Origin: Acanthococcus lagerstroemiae | Taxonomy: Eukaryota; Arthropoda; Insecta; Hemiptera; Eriococcidae | Assembly (NCBI GenBank): GCA_031841125.1 | Contig: CM063113.1 | Coordinates: 45,042,197 to 45,106,196, forward strand | Direction of reading: 5' to 3' | Length of the DNA: 64,000 nucleotides | Part shown: one piece after another, positions 10,881-22,960 of the stretch | Layout: every line of letters starts with the position of its first letter | Numbering within the stretch: the first letter of the stretch is position 1 | Position numbers and translations under genes: made by a program | Notes under the pieces: generated by a model | The model's database searches: none | What the model saw: the letters and a program-made list of their open reading frames with translations, nothing else | What the model was told of the DNA's origin: nothing

Positions 10881-13014
10881 GCGTATTCGCGATTAATGAG
10901 TCTGGCGAGCATACGGATAAGGATAGATACGTACATTGTATATAGAACACGCCGAACACATGTCCTTAAGTACAGTGGTACACGCCTGAGCAGAAATCCA
11001 TTCCAAAAACGTCGAGCAGCTCGATCGCAGTCGATTTAGATAATACTTTTTTAGAAATGGCCCGAAACGCGAAAATACGCAGGGTGGGGGAAGGGGCTGA
11101 GGGAACACACGCCAGTCTAATTAATCCGACGTATTCGAGTTTTCATCCGTCATGACGAAGACGCTTGCTCGGAAATAATACCCGCCGCCGCCGCCCAGAA
11201 AACCCTCTAACTTTTTTCGAGTTCTCCGCATTGTCGCATATAATACTTTTTCCTTTTCTATATAATATTCCACCGCCCACACGCCGTCATCGCGCTCAAA
11301 ACACACAATCACACGCACACAAAATAGCACAAACCGCCGCTTATTTGTCTTATACAGTTGATGTCTTTGATCGGTGACGTGTTCACAATTAGACAAATTG
11401 AATGACTAAACAAAACTGCATATAGATATCGCTCCGCAATATACGCGAATATTCGCGAACACCGATGACAGCTAGCTCAATATACGTGCTACCCGCTGTC
11501 TTCCACCACGTTTTCCTTTTTTTTTTTCATTTTGCTGTTAGTCTTTATTTTTTATTTCCTACGTAGATGTATAATGTATTATTGTCAAAGATGCACGCGG
11601 TCGTGTGTATTCTTTCAACTCCCCCGTCATGTAAGACTCCTCTACACCGCAGTTCATTCAAATAAGTTCTAGGGAGAAGGGATGAGAATCAGCGAATGTA
11701 ATGAACGCGATATTCAATTATACTCGAAATCACGTTCGCCAATTTCCTATACATGTACGTACAATCCGTATATTTGCAGAATGCGCCGGATTCCCTTCCC
11801 TCCTTCACCCACTGATACTCGGCACGATAACGGCTTCCTTCTTCCGCATTATTAAAAGAACAAAATTTACTACGACGAAAAACATATTGCGAATTCGAGC
11901 GATGGTCGAAATACGAGTGCCCTATGCACGCGCATACACAGGTAATTTGAAAAAACGTTTGTATCTATATCCGGGTGCACAAAAAAGCTTTTATAAATCA
12001 GGGCACGACCTTCGACGGAAAAGGAAAAACCTGCGAAAATCGCGAAAAACTGCGACCGCATCGTATTTCGCCGATACGCGGCGGTGCGCCGCGCCGAGTC
12101 CGGGGCAGTGCACTTGGGCGGTATCAGCGACGAGCGACTTCTCTATAACACCGCGAGTACAGCAGGTTTTTACATGGGCAACAAAACAGAAAACACGAAA
12201 CGAGTCGAGTCGGGAATGGAAAAAAAACAACACAAATCTATCAGCCATAGAGAGGAAAGTGTATTCCACCTTGGTACGTCCCACCGCGGTCGCCCGCTTC
12301 CACCTAAACCGATCGACTCCGCCCATCGCTAATAACTTCTCGATATCGTATCGTCATTCTTTTTGTTATACGCATTCTTTTTTTTTCTTCTTCTTTTTCG
12401 CTTCTCCGCTTACACACGCTCTTTTTTCGCTTTTCATTCGTCTAGCGCGACGCGGCGCCGCGTCGACGCCTATGGCGCCACGCTATCTCAACGTATCGCC
12501 GTATCGGCGTTCCTTTTTTCCCACGACGCACGTTCGGCGGCGACTTTTTTCGTACACGTCTTTGTCTGGTCGCCGCGCAACGGCGCAACTCTTGACGCTT
12601 TTCGGTACACGTTGAATCCGGCGTCTCGATCTCGCTATTATCCGCGAACACGCCGCTGTTACGAGTACGTACGTGCGAATGCGACACGGCAGGACAGGAA
12701 CGAATGGCGAACGGATCTTGTGGACAGTCATTCATCGGCAATTAAAGAGGAAAATGTGCGTAATACACGATAAAACCAGAAAGTACGGTCGAGCCAAAAA
12801 ATTCACGTACATTTATTGTAACCGCGTCGTGCAATAGTCTTAAAATCGTGGGAGCTTGGAAAAATATGAGTGGACCATATGGGAAGTTGGCGCGAAAACT
12901 GGCCATCGTCGTAACGGTTTTAGTGCCGGTACGTTGGTGGAAGTTGAAGTGAAAATGCGGCGAAGAAAAGTCAACTAAAAATCTCGTGTAGAGGGAGACA
13001 TAGGCAGGCCGATA
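10881..13014. other. CpG-rich island with a spurious 304-codon frame
   Basis: CpG-rich sequence with many palindromic CGCG-type words. It contains the longest open frame of the window (11701-12615, plus strand). That frame runs through low-complexity T-runs coding for a phenylalanine block, overlaps long frames on the minus strand (11991-12326, 12442-12741), and matches no family I know. I read it as a by-product of high GC content. A non-coding regulatory island is more likely than a gene. Confidence 0.4.
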
Positions 13015-13043
13015 CAGTGTTGCCAGATTCGGTACATCTGTAC

Positions 13044-14208
13044 TAGGGATGGCAAAACTATCGATGGTTACAGATAAGGGGACTATCTATAACCATCAAT
13101 ACTCAATAGTGATGACAGGCTTATTGATAGTATAATAAAGAATCAACTTGTGCCATATTTACACAATACTGACTAAAAAAAAGGACCCAAAATTCTCTTG
13201 AAGCAGAACCTTTTTATGGAATTCTTTTAAAGAAATATAGGACAATTTCCTGTAGCAGAGGGCAACGTGAGTCCTGGCTGTAAGCTCTCTTGCTGTTGCC
13301 TTACAGTTGATAAGGTAGAGTGTTGATGGTGACTGATAGGAATCTGAATGAAATGGAATGGAAATATGGATGTGGAATATTAATGAAATATGTGAACAGT
13401 TATTTCTTTGTTCTAATCTCTCGTGTCCTGATAGTTGTTTGTTGGTATGTTTTGTTACTCCTCACTGTTCGCACCAGTTAGCAGTTCCTTCGGAGAGGTC
13501 CAACTCGAGAGCAGGGAATACCATTACTGACCGACGATCACGTTTAGACCCGACTGTGGCCGACAAATTTGATTTTTTTCAAGAGAAAATTATAATTTTA
13601 TTCCGAAATAAATTCATTATGGATTTGTTTTTTAAAATAAAAATAATATTTACTGGAAACAAAACTGGTATCTCTGGAGGGGGGGGGGGTGGACAGAAAA
13701 CTGAAATTTCAAATAAGTTCCCTGTAAATACTGCATAAAATTCCAACAGCAATTTGCGAAATTGATTTCTGAATTAGAACGAGGTATTTTTAAGGTGTGC
13801 AAGCCATAGGACCTCTAGTAACAGAGACAGAGTTTTGTGATGCAGGCGCGGATCCAGACTTGAATTTTTTTTTTTGGGGGGGGGGGATGGATTCTAGAGG
13901 ATAATTTTTTTCTGTGATTTTTTTAAAATAAATGAAGTGCATAGTGTTGCATCAAAAAAATTGTATATAATTTTTTTCTAAGTTGAGAGGGGAGAATTAC
14001 CCCCTCCCATGTCTTCGCGCCTGTGTGATAATAGCTATAAGCACAAACCAGTGTTCCGTGTATAAGGAAACGAATCAATTGCGTTCTATAGAAAGACAGA
14101 TTATTTTGTAGAATGCACAGCTATCGATAGTTATCGCTAATTATCGATAAGATGCTTTCAACTATCGATAGTTATCAATAACAAAATGTTTGGTAGTTGC
14201 AATCCCTA
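13044..14208. mobile_element. hAT-like element inserted in the outer element
   Basis: Ends are TAGGGATGGCAA and TTGCAATCCCTA, an inverted repeat with one mismatch. It is flanked by ATCTGTAC and ATTTGTAC, an 8-bp duplication with one substitution. ATCGATAGTTATCGATAA-type motifs cluster near the ends as subterminal repeats. The frame 13358-13738 shows no transposase motif. A smaller MITE sits inside at 13844-14023. Confidence 0.75.
13844..14023. mobile_element. 180-bp MITE, innermost layer of the nest
   Basis: Ends CAGGCGCGGATCCAGAC and GTCTTCGCGCCTG form an imperfect TIR. TGTGAT lies within a base of the left end and directly after the right end, a possible 6-bp duplication. Mixed T/G homopolymer runs near the left end and CCCCTCCC near the right end give partial self-complementarity. 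Confidence 0.65.
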
Positions 14209-14519
14209 ATTTGTACCAGATGTGGTACATGTCATCTTCTCTAGTACAATGTCTATGGTGATTCCCAAAATTCTGGTTCGTTTTGGAGCTTTTTCATTAT
14301 TCTTTGTAGGATCTGGTACATATTCTGGTACGTTTTCTTATTTTTTGGTTCGTTTTGGTACGTTTTAATATATTGAACAAATTTTGGGGAATTTTATAAA
14401 TTTAATTTACTACGTTCAATGATCAGACATTTTATTTGCTACACGTTTCATTTGACATTGGATATGTTGGATAATTTCTTGCTGGTACATTTTTTTAACT
14501 TCCCATCTGGGAACACTGC

Positions 14520-14834
14520 GCTAGTAAATTGAATGAATGCGACACACCGAGAACGCGAGTTGTTGCTTGTGGAGTCACTGTCAGAGGCTCAGACCAGAAC
14601 AGTTTCAGCAACCAAGGTAGTACAGATGTGTACCTGTTTAGAAGAAAGAACAGGTATCTGCTCGGAATTCTTGTCGAGAAAATCAAAAAATGTTGCACGT
14701 ATAATGGCCTCTTCGAAACTGAAAGGGCTACAAGTCTCCAAAATTCAGAGAATATGTTTTTTCACGGCGAATTTGGTACTGAATTAAATTCACAAATGTT
14801 TTCACACAGGCATATGTACTGAGACGGTTTTCTT
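14520..14834. other. non-coding, overlapping short frames
   Basis: Two plus-strand frames and one minus-strand frame overlap here. None carries a recognised motif. Confidence 0.3.
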
Positions 14835-15002
14835 CTTTTGCTTTGATACTTGGAAATTTTGAGCTGAGTCAGTCGGAAAAATCCAACAAGTCAAAAGGTT
14901 TTTTTCTTTGCCTTGATATTTGGGAATTCTGAGTTGAGTCAGTTGGGACTTCCCCAATTTTTACCGCCCTCCTTCAAGGAAAAACTCTTCGGTACATCCC
15001 TG
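14835..15002 (+). mobile_element. 5'-truncated copy of the 36164-36521 MITE family
   Basis: It shares CTTTGATACTTGG, AATCCAACAAGTCAAA and the terminal CTCTTCGGTACATCCCTG with the complete element at 36164-36521. The left terminus is missing, so no target duplication can be read. Confidence 0.7.
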
Positions 15003-15870
15003 CTAATTTCTGGTGAAAATTACTATATAATCTTATTAACTCTAGAATCACGAAGTATAATTTTCACAGCACACATACAGTGCCTGTAACAAGCAGTCGA
15101 ATGTAGTCACGCGTATGAACAATGAGTTTTTTAACGAAATTGTTTTTTTCAGTTTTACTTTTATTACAGAATGAACCCCATCCGCACCTCTTTTCCCCAT
15201 CCCTTGTAATGTATATGTATCAGCATATACTGCTACTATCGTTTTCCTAATAATAGATTTATGGCCAAAGCATCACTTTTTTTTAATCTGATGTGATTTC
15301 ATATCCCTTTTCATACCCTTCAATATTCAAGACAGTTAACAAACAGAAATGTAGTTTTTATAGCATTTTCAGCTACCCTTCAAAACAGGATGCAAAGAAA
15401 CTGTCAAAAACGAAAGATGTTTCATTCATACGCATTGGAAGAGAAATATCTTAATTCCCCAGTCGGTATGAAAGTTAAACCGAGATTAATCCAAGTAGCC
15501 TAGACGATATATCACTGTAATCTGTACACATGTTTGCCGCTTCCAGGCATTCTCCCTCGAAAGGGAGTCAATAACTTCAGCAATAAGCAGACACTCGATG
15601 TTAGGTAGGTAAGTAAATATCGACTATAGGTACAACATACAACTATAATATTACAGTTACCACTGATCAGTTATTGCAACCACACAGCCTACTCTGTAAG
15701 TACAAGAAGTGATCGCATGTTTCCTTGAGAAAATCAACAACACGGGGGACTGACACCATTGCATCGGCCCAACATTTATTTTCATTATCCTTCCATTCTG
15801 CCTCGTTTTTCTGCTCTCCTCTTCCAACTACTACACCGTGTCAAAACTCCCACATGTGTTGGTCAGTACC
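15003..15870. other. non-coding, nothing recognised
   Basis: AT-rich DNA without open frames over 60 codons, repeats or RNA motifs. Confidence 0.4.
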
Positions 15871-16179
15871 CAAGGCCTATTAGAGGGAAGGTTGGTCCAC
15901 TTAGCAAAGCGCAGTTACGTCAATGACGTCACTGCATTGAAACTCACACAGGCCGCTCATGGGAATACTACTCACAATTGATGCCCTCAACATATTTTTC
16001 TAATATTTTTACTGTATATAACATTCGACTGGCTACCATTTAAAAAAAAGAGCCATCTACGGCAAAAATTCAATTTTCCCATTACTTTCTTATGAAGCGA
16101 ATTTCGGCGCGGGTGAGACGGGAAGAATTGTTGCAGGTAGCCTACCCGAGTTGACCAACCTTCCCTCTAATAGCCTTTG
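15871..16179. mobile_element. 309-bp MITE with long TIRs and 8-bp TSD
   Basis: The left end starts CAAGGCCTATTAGAGGGAAG and the right end is its near-perfect reverse complement (about 27 bp, few mismatches). Flanks TCAGTACC and TCAGTATC form an 8-bp duplication with one substitution. There is no coding capacity, and the length and duplication fit a non-autonomous hAT or related element. Confidence 0.85.
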
Positions 16180-16486
16180 TCAGTATCGGCCTTTTTGATA
16201 ACTAAACGGCCAATTCATCCTACTAATCAAATTCTTATAGCAAGCAAATCAAATTTCCGAGCTTTATTACCCTCAAATTCCTTAAAAGCATTAATGCAGT
16301 ACTGCATTGGGTTCAATTCTCCTACGACCGGATACTTTTCCAATACCAAAAGCGAAAATGTGTTAAATTTTGTCATCCTAAGTAGAGAATAACTAACGTC
16401 TACCTTGCTTTTGAATTTTCCTTTCGTTTCCCCCAACTCCGTACAATGCTTTCAGCAATCACGTAGGTACATTAGATGGAACTCGT
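16180..16486. other. non-coding, nothing recognised
   Basis: Complementary short frames on both strands at 16177-16436 are mutual shadows without a known motif. Confidence 0.3.
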
Positions 16487-16975
16487 TTCCACGTTTCCAG
16501 GCTCTCTTGTCATTATGGTCCTCGACAAATACCGATTATCAATCACTCTCTTCAGAAGCAACTCTTGTAAAACAATACATGTGCGGGCTTTCTCGTCCAT
16601 GCAGCTAGGAAAGAGACAGCCGCCATCACGTAGCAAGTCCTGCACCGTTTTCACGTTTCCAGACTTTCCTGTCATCATGGTCCTCGCCAAATACCGATTA
16701 TCAGTAACTTTCTTCTGAAGCAAATCTTGTAAAATGGTATTTGTACAGGCTTCCTCGTCCACACAGCTTGGAAAGACACAGTCGCCATCACGTACAGCAA
16801 GTCCTGTATCATTTTCACGGTTCCAGACTTTCTTGTCATCATGGTCCTCGACGAATACCGATTAGCAATCAGCTTGTTCAGAGGCAAATCTTGTAAAACA
16901 GTACATGCGCGGGCTTCCTCGTCCACACAGCATGGAACCACACAGTCGTCATTACATGGCAGGTTCTGCACCAGT
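16487..16975 (-). repeat. 162-bp tandem repeat, three units
   Basis: Three consecutive units of about 162-164 bp share CATGGTCCTCG(A/C)C(A/G)AATACCG, CTTGTAAAA and GGCTT(C/T)CTCGTCCA. The period is a multiple of three. On the minus strand the units therefore read as a 54-residue periodic frame with DNRYL.RT.MT conserved (16472-16762). A 2-bp insertion shifts the third unit. DNA identity between units looks at least as high as protein identity, which gives no sign of purifying selection. I treat it as a minisatellite-like array or pseudogene fragment rather than a gene. Confidence 0.75.
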
Positions 16976-17379
16976 GATCCAACAACAGCAATTCATTCCC
17001 ACGGGTTTAATCAATGATACGTGCTTCTACTCGTCCCCGAAATACAGCTCGTGTCTTTTTACAACCTATAACATCTACGTCCGCCATCACTCTAACACCT
17101 CGCGTCAAAGCAAGCAAACCGAAATGCGTTCAGCCTAGGCAATCTATTCCAACTGGTTTTAAGCTGCATCCTCCCCTCACCCCCGACAAACGCACATCAC
17201 AGTACTAAACATTTCACAAGATAAGTTAATTAAAAGACGCTTATCGCGACTGGCCCGCATCGCAAGCCCACCACCACTCGGGCAGACCGTCAAAAAGCGT
17301 CGAGCAAACGGCGACCTTCTATGAATGGTATACGGCGTGGAAGAAACTGTCGAATGTGCTGTCATTCCGGTTGTTTATG
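16976..17379. other. non-coding, nothing recognised
   Basis: Short frames on both strands lack known motifs. GC content rises towards the 3' side. Confidence 0.3.
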
Positions 17380-19130
17380 CTATTGATGCCTCCTCGGTCC
17401 TCGCTCCGTGTTACTTATTAACGAACGGATAAAAAGAACTCTATACAGACCGAGCAGAGAGCACAGTCAGCAAAGAGGAAAGAAAAAAGAGCAGCGGGCA
17501 GGCGCAGCGCAGCGAAGAGGTGGTTTCAACTAGTGTAATGCAAATCACCTCGACTACACTGACGGAACCGGTTCTGCCTGAAAATTATGAATCTCAAAAC
17601 TACGACTGACATTTGATTAATTTTGTTTCTTGTTTTCCTTTGATTGTAGTTAAACTAGGTACTCTCCTTCTTCGAGATTCAGAATCAGTTCGGCCATATT
17701 TCTTCGCTTTCCTCTCCATCGTGTTTTTATATCGCCTATTAATCTATCTATAAGTAAATCCGAGAAGGAATGGTATATACACTTCGGCGCGAGTAAAATC
17801 GCCTTCCACTTGATTTATACCTATTTAATGACGACGATCTCCGAGTTCTCAAAGTCTGGTTGGTGCTCCGTGAGCACGCCGCACGGTCCTCGCTCTGCGG
17901 CCGCGACCACGACGACCATATCGTTCTAATGAAATTCAATTCAATATCGCCTTTTCCCGCACGCTCGACATTATCGGACCATAATTTTCATACACTCGGG
18001 GCGCAGACCGGCCAGCGCGGCCACAGCCACAGGTCTCTCTGTCTATACGCGCTCTCCAGACATCCGCGGGCCGAGAGCGCGCGCGCCATGTATAAATGAC
18101 CGTGCAGAGAAATGTTTTGGCCCATTTCCATGTATAATATTCCTATATATACCAAGGCAGGCTCGAATATAATATAAAATGCGGAAAAAAAAAACACAAC
18201 ACATCACATCGAAATTGAAACCCAAGACGATACACGGCGCAAACGGTAAGCGTTTGAAAAATTTCTCCTTCTCGTATATTCCTCTTTCAGGTTTTACGAA
18301 CGACTGATTTATATTTTATTATCCGCCATAAACTAGTTGTCTTTGCACCTATTCTACATGTTTGGCAGCAAATGTTTTAAGACCTATGACAGCAGCCAAC
18401 GTACGCTGCATACAACACGACCGAACAGTGGTAGGTAGACCACATATTGGCTTCATTTATTCTGGCCAACCGTGTAGGTACCCGATGCCTCTCTATGTCT
18501 TCTACAGAATCCCCGGCGGTGGCGGCGACGGCAGCAGCCGCAATCAGACTGCCGGCTGCTGGCTCGTTTAATTGTTATTTATCGGTCGCGTGTGACGATT
18601 AAAATGTAATTAAAAAGAAAGAAAAAAAAAAGAAGAAAAAATGCGCCGACGAACGTGTCAGGAAATTCAATTATATTTAAAGAAGTGCGGCGTATACGAC
18701 TTCATTGACAGCCCGGTGAATTCACTCGCGGCGAAGGTGCGCGTATACGACGTCTGATCTGCCGCCCGTACCGCGCCGCGCCACGCGCGACTTCTGCGGT
18801 ATCTCGCGGCGAGCATGATCAGCCTCTTTGGTGTGTAATGATCTCGCGCGCCATGGCGCTCGTTAAGGCGCTGACTTTAAATCCAGAATCGATTAAAGGT
18901 GGGCTGGCATTACGCGCGCTATTGGAATCGATTTGGTAATTGAAAAAGGCAGCGCCGGAGGTCGTTGGCATGTCCACGAGAAATCGCCTTAATCTACGTC
19001 GGGTCATTCGCATTCGTCGAGGATAATGCGCCAGAATGCGAGCTCGTTGATTCGGTTGAATTCGGCGCGGTTGCATTGGTCGGTTGGTCGGATGGGCAAG
19101 AGAAAAAAAAAAAGAAATGCTCGAGCGATG
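17380..19130. other. CpG-rich island with TAAT-rich motifs
   Basis: Single-copy sequence with retained CpG (for example CGCGCGCGCC near 18080, CGCGCCGCGCC near 18771). It has homeodomain-type TAATTA/ATTAA words around 18570-18615 and GAATCGATT-type words around 18885-18940. TATAAAT occurs at about 18091. Open frames on both strands mirror one another. The picture fits a conserved regulatory region, but conservation cannot be tested from one sequence. Confidence 0.4.
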
Positions 19131-20129
19131 ATTGCAACCTTCGATGGATTCCTAACAGTAATCTTATTTCAATAGTTATTCATGACACCAGTATTACTAT
19201 TGGTGTTTTGGTACAAATCTGTAAGGGGTTCTAGCTGGCTGGCATCATTCAACCTAGTGCCACTTCAAGTAGACCGTATGTATGTTCTATTTCTTACGGC
19301 TTGCTATACCATTCCCATTACTGAGTAGGTAAAAATAAGACACTAAATACTCGCAGATAGTATCCCACGCAATACAGTATACACAACTGTTTATCAATTT
19401 TGATAATACAACCCGGTTCAGTGTAGTTTATAACTGAATTTGTTATTTTATTAATTCGTTATCCACAGTTCTAATTGGCTTTGTGACAGTGTTTAGTATT
19501 TACTGCAGGTCATTGAAGCTATAAACACGGTGGCAAGCCAATGGTGTGGTTCCCTTGAGACTTGGTGAATTTTAATCTGACCAGAAGACATTGTATTTTG
19601 TAGGTTAACAACCCACTGATAAGACTCCATCAAGGCTAACCAATTAAATCAATGATCTATGAGCTCTAAGATCTATGCTCACGCTTCTTCCCCCAAGAAA
19701 GGTTATATCTAAAGATTCTAACCTAGAAGGAAGAGTGGAAGAAAAGAATTGGGTAGCTTGGCAACGATTCCAGTACGTTCAACAGATAATCAAGGATGTC
19801 AAATGTGTTATTACAAAATGGAAGAACTCGCACGGGATAGGGAGAAACAGAAAGCTGCATCAAACCGGGTATAAAACTGATAACCTATCTTCATCAAAGA
19901 TTCTAAAATAGTCTCAATGAAGCTGGAACTCGCGTAGGTAACTGGAGGTTCCCAGTAGTGGCCCTGTACACCTCATCTTGATATGACAACTGACAAGGCG
20001 ACTCGACCAGAGTAATCCAACTATAGTATAGGCATTTGCTAGAATGAGCACCAGCAAAACAGTTATGCTTTTGCATGGTCTGATTTATTTATATTGGGGC
20101 GCATTCTAACAAATTCATGAGGTTTTCTC
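19131..20129. other. non-coding DNA upstream of a hAT insertion
   Basis: The frame 19675-19911 (78 codons) has no recognised motif. Sequence near 19970 (CTCATCTTGATATGAC) and 20080-20100 resembles parts of the foldback repeat at 21770-22333. The hAT element may therefore have landed inside an older related repeat. Confidence 0.35.
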
Positions 20130-21689
20130 CAGGGTTGGCGTTCTACATGCAGAATAAGTTATTCTATATTCTACAGTAAAATGCATGTAAAATGTAGAAT
20201 GCTTGTCAAATGTAGAATAGATAATGAAATGTAGAATTGAGGTAAAATAGAAGAAAAACAAAACAATGATAACTGAATGTCTTCTTAACTCTCAAGTCTT
20301 GATTGATAATTCATAATCGCAATTGATCAGACAGATTTTAATCATTTTATTATATTGAATTTTAAACATTTAAAATTTAAATAGTCACACAGGTAATCTT
20401 TTCGCAAGAGATATAAATGATCCTGACCTGAATAAGAAAGTGTTGTCTATTTTGAAAGAATTCCAACATCCGGATTTTGAAAGACAGTTGGTTAATCTCG
20501 GAGGTGTACGAATCATTGAACCATGTGAGACTCGGTGGTGTATCTACAGAGATTAAAAAAGTTTCTCCTGCGTAACATTCATATTATGAGACAAATTGCA
20601 GCAAATGATACCCACAGAAAAATGAAGCAGTCAGTGAAACAGTTGATTTTTGACGATGATTTTCTTAAACAAGTGAAGAAGGATATTGAACTTCAAGATC
20701 CTATCTGTGAGTTTATCAATGCTGCTCAAAGTAGGAATGCTTCACTAGCCAAAATTTGTGATAAATAGATTGATTTGAAACTTCCAAAAGGTGACGAATA
20801 TAAAAAATTTGAAGCCGAACCAGAAACACGGAAAAAGTCGCGTTAAATCAGTATGCACTGTCTGCAATATACTTTAGATCCTAAATTTTGTGACAAAGCT
20901 TCTAAAATGTTGACGATAGAACAAAAGTTAGTGGTGCAGGAGTTTTTCATCAGCGAGCTGAATGCTAGTGGGCTATCCGATTTAGAAAAATTCCAGAATA
21001 AACGAGGAATCTTTTCAAAGTTATTTGAGAAGGGTGTGACTGATGCTCTTACTTTTTGGCACAATGCAAAACTACACCATCTGGAACTGACGACGCTGGC
21101 ATTGAAACTGAATCAAGTACCCGCTTCAGCTGCTCAATTGGGAAGAGTGTTTTCAAATTGGTCTTATGTACATTCTAATCTAAGAAATCGTTTATCATTC
21201 GAGAATTCCAAAAAACTTATTCATATCTATTATACCCTAAAAATTTCAGATTCTATTAGATCAGAAGATGTATTTTAATCTGTGATATTCAAATTTTTCA
21301 ATTCTCAACTTTCTTAACTTTTTTAAAATCATTTTTCTTTTGCTTTTGTTTCCTTTTCCAAAACAATTGTTGCTTTTATTTTTTATTCAAGAGTTAAGAT
21401 TTATAAAATTGTTTTATAGTTTCACTATAATATTTTGATTCTATAATACACTGATGAGGCATAAAAATTAAATGTCGCTTTATTTTAGAGCTACCTTGAG
21501 AATGGAATTATTTTAGTCAAAAACTCTCATTTTTGTGATTGATTTTACAATTTACACACGATTCTACATAATTCTACACCATTCTAAATTCTACATGTAG
21601 GGCGTAGAATAGAAAGTCTATTCTACATCAGTTATTCTGCATGTAAAATAGCTTGACGAATGTAGAATTCATTCTAGATGCCAACCCTG
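20130..21689 (+). mobile_element. internally deleted hAT transposon
   Basis: The element starts CAGGGTTGGCGTTCTACAT and ends ATTCTAGATGCCAACCCTG. The terminal inverted repeat CAGGGTTGGC is perfect. Flanks GTTTTCTC and GTTTTTTA agree at 6 of 8, a worn 8-bp target duplication typical of hAT. ATTCTACAT/ATGTAGAAT words are repeated many times within about 120 bp of both ends. This is the subterminal array known to bind hAT transposases. At 1560 bp it is about half the usual length and keeps only the C-terminal transposase part. Confidence 0.85.
20394..21278 (+). pseudogene. hAT transposase C-terminal half, frameshifted
   Basis: Three frames together give the order expected for hAT transposases of insects. 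First comes a segment ending in CETRWC, the conserved TRW block before the helical insertion. Then comes a helical region with NIHIMRQI and DPICEFI (20535-20768). Last is the C-terminal dimerisation region (20853-21278) with AAQLGRVFSNW, where functional relatives have an acidic residue before RVFS, and LRNRLSFE. A frameshift after the TRW block and stop codons near 20766 and 20844 break the gene. The N-terminal BED finger and first catalytic region are missing. It is non-functional. Confidence 0.85.
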
Positions 21690-21769
21690 GTTTTTTACCC
21701 TTATGGACCATATCATATCAAAATGAAGTCAGATGGCCATGGCTGGTTACTTCCAATCATAAGAAACCC

Positions 21770-22333
21770 GATTTATTTAGATTGACCCCCATGTCAACAA
21801 ATACCTGAAGTTCAGTCACTCCAATGGGCTGTGTCACATCAAGATGAGATCAACTGGGCTTACACCTGGCGAGTTCAATCATAATTAAACACTTTGCATT
21901 GAGGCCTGTTTAATGCTGCATCGCACAAAATGCGAACACCCTGCGATAACACTGTAAACAACACCAAGCTGAGAGCAATAGCACTTTTGTACTCTAATCG
22001 AATAAAGGCGAGTCGGTACTCAGCATTTGTGTTTGTGAGCAATGTAAGGCATGTTTAGACAAAGAACTGACATAGTAGTTGTATAACCACTACTATGGCA
22101 ATTTCTCTCGTACCAATATCTTGCACACAAACATAAATGCGAGCGTGAGTATGAGCACGCTGTTGTTCAACCACAACACTAATTCACTGTTGTTCTCACT
22201 GTTGCAATGTTTGTAGTGCCATTGCAACGTGTTCGCATTTGTAACCCAGTTGACCTCATCTTGATGTGACACATCCCACAGACGTGACTGAACTTCATAA
22301 ATATGTTAGGAATGGCTCCAATATGAATAAACC
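21770..22333. repeat. foldback repeat with arms of about 93 bp
   Basis: 21770-21862 pairs with 22241-22333 in reverse complement. The best part is GAAGTTCAGTCAC through GTGTCACATCAAGATGAG. The pairing continues more loosely into the spacer (TGCGAACAC at about 21930 with GTGTTCGCA at about 22229). No clean terminus or TSD is seen. It is probably an old MITE. Confidence 0.75.
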
Positions 22334-22426
22334 AAACCATACAGAATAATCATGACTGCACATTCGTATGTATTATAGTAAGAGGTATGTACATTCAAAT
22401 ATGCACTTGCGAGTAGAGTCAGGGTT

Positions 22427-22960
22427 GCAGCGACAAGAGGACACCCTCCCACCACATTCAGATAAATTCTGTCTGTCAGTTGGAAACTTTGTCAGGCAAC
22501 TGGAAGAAATAAAAAAATTAGACAGTTGATTTTTTTTCCCTGCTGGTCAACTGAAACTGAAATTCTCGAAGTCAGAATCAAGCCAATTAAGAGAAGAGGA
22601 GTTTTTTTGTTTGTTTTTTTTTCATATCAAATGGAATTCGTAAATTTCAGTCCGGATTTTTCGTGCATACAAACCTCCCCCCTCCCGCCTAAAGGAAAAA
22701 ACTTCGGAAAATTTGGCAGTCAGTTGGGAATTGTGAGCACAATAAGCAATTGAAAACTTATTCATTTCTTTTTCTTTTGTCTGTCAGCTGAGACTTGAAT
22801 TCTCGAAGTCAGAGTCGCAATAATTAAGAGAAAATGAGCCTTTCTTTGCATGTAAACTGAAATTTATATACTTCAGTCGGCATTTTTCGTGTATACAGCC
22901 CTCCCCCCATACACACACAAAAGCTCTCGCGTCGATTCAAGCTCTTCCTTACTAAGAAAA
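22427..22960 (+). repeat. duplicated segment resembling MITE interior
   Basis: Two diverged direct copies (about 22540-22685 and 22780-22915) share AATTCTCGAAGTCAGA, AATTAAGAGAA and TTTTTCGTG(C/T)ATACA followed by C-runs. CAGGGTTGCAGC at 22427 looks like a hAT-type left end, but no matching right end was found. Confidence 0.55.

Larger units (their letters stand above)
13015..14519. mobile_element. hAT-like non-autonomous element (outer layer of a nest)
   Basis: The left end CAGTGTTGCCAGAT pairs with the right end ATCTGGGAACACTG (13 of 14 complementary). Between them, outside the nested insert, are many copies of GGTAC within GGTACGTTTT or GGTACAT, the kind of subterminal repeat that hAT transposases bind. 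Flanking octamers GGCCGATA and CGCTAGTA agree at only 4 of 8 positions, so the target duplication is lost or the boundary is slightly off. A younger element interrupts it at 13044-14208. No coding remnant is visible. Confidence 0.65.

Noticed and set aside
11701..12615. Longest open frame (304 codons)
   Set aside because: It crosses T homopolymers, overlaps long frames on the other strand, has no domain and sits in CpG-rich DNA where stops are rare.
16472..16762. Repeat-protein gene on the minus strand
   Set aside because: The third unit is frameshifted, DNA is at least as conserved as protein, and there is no start or splice context.
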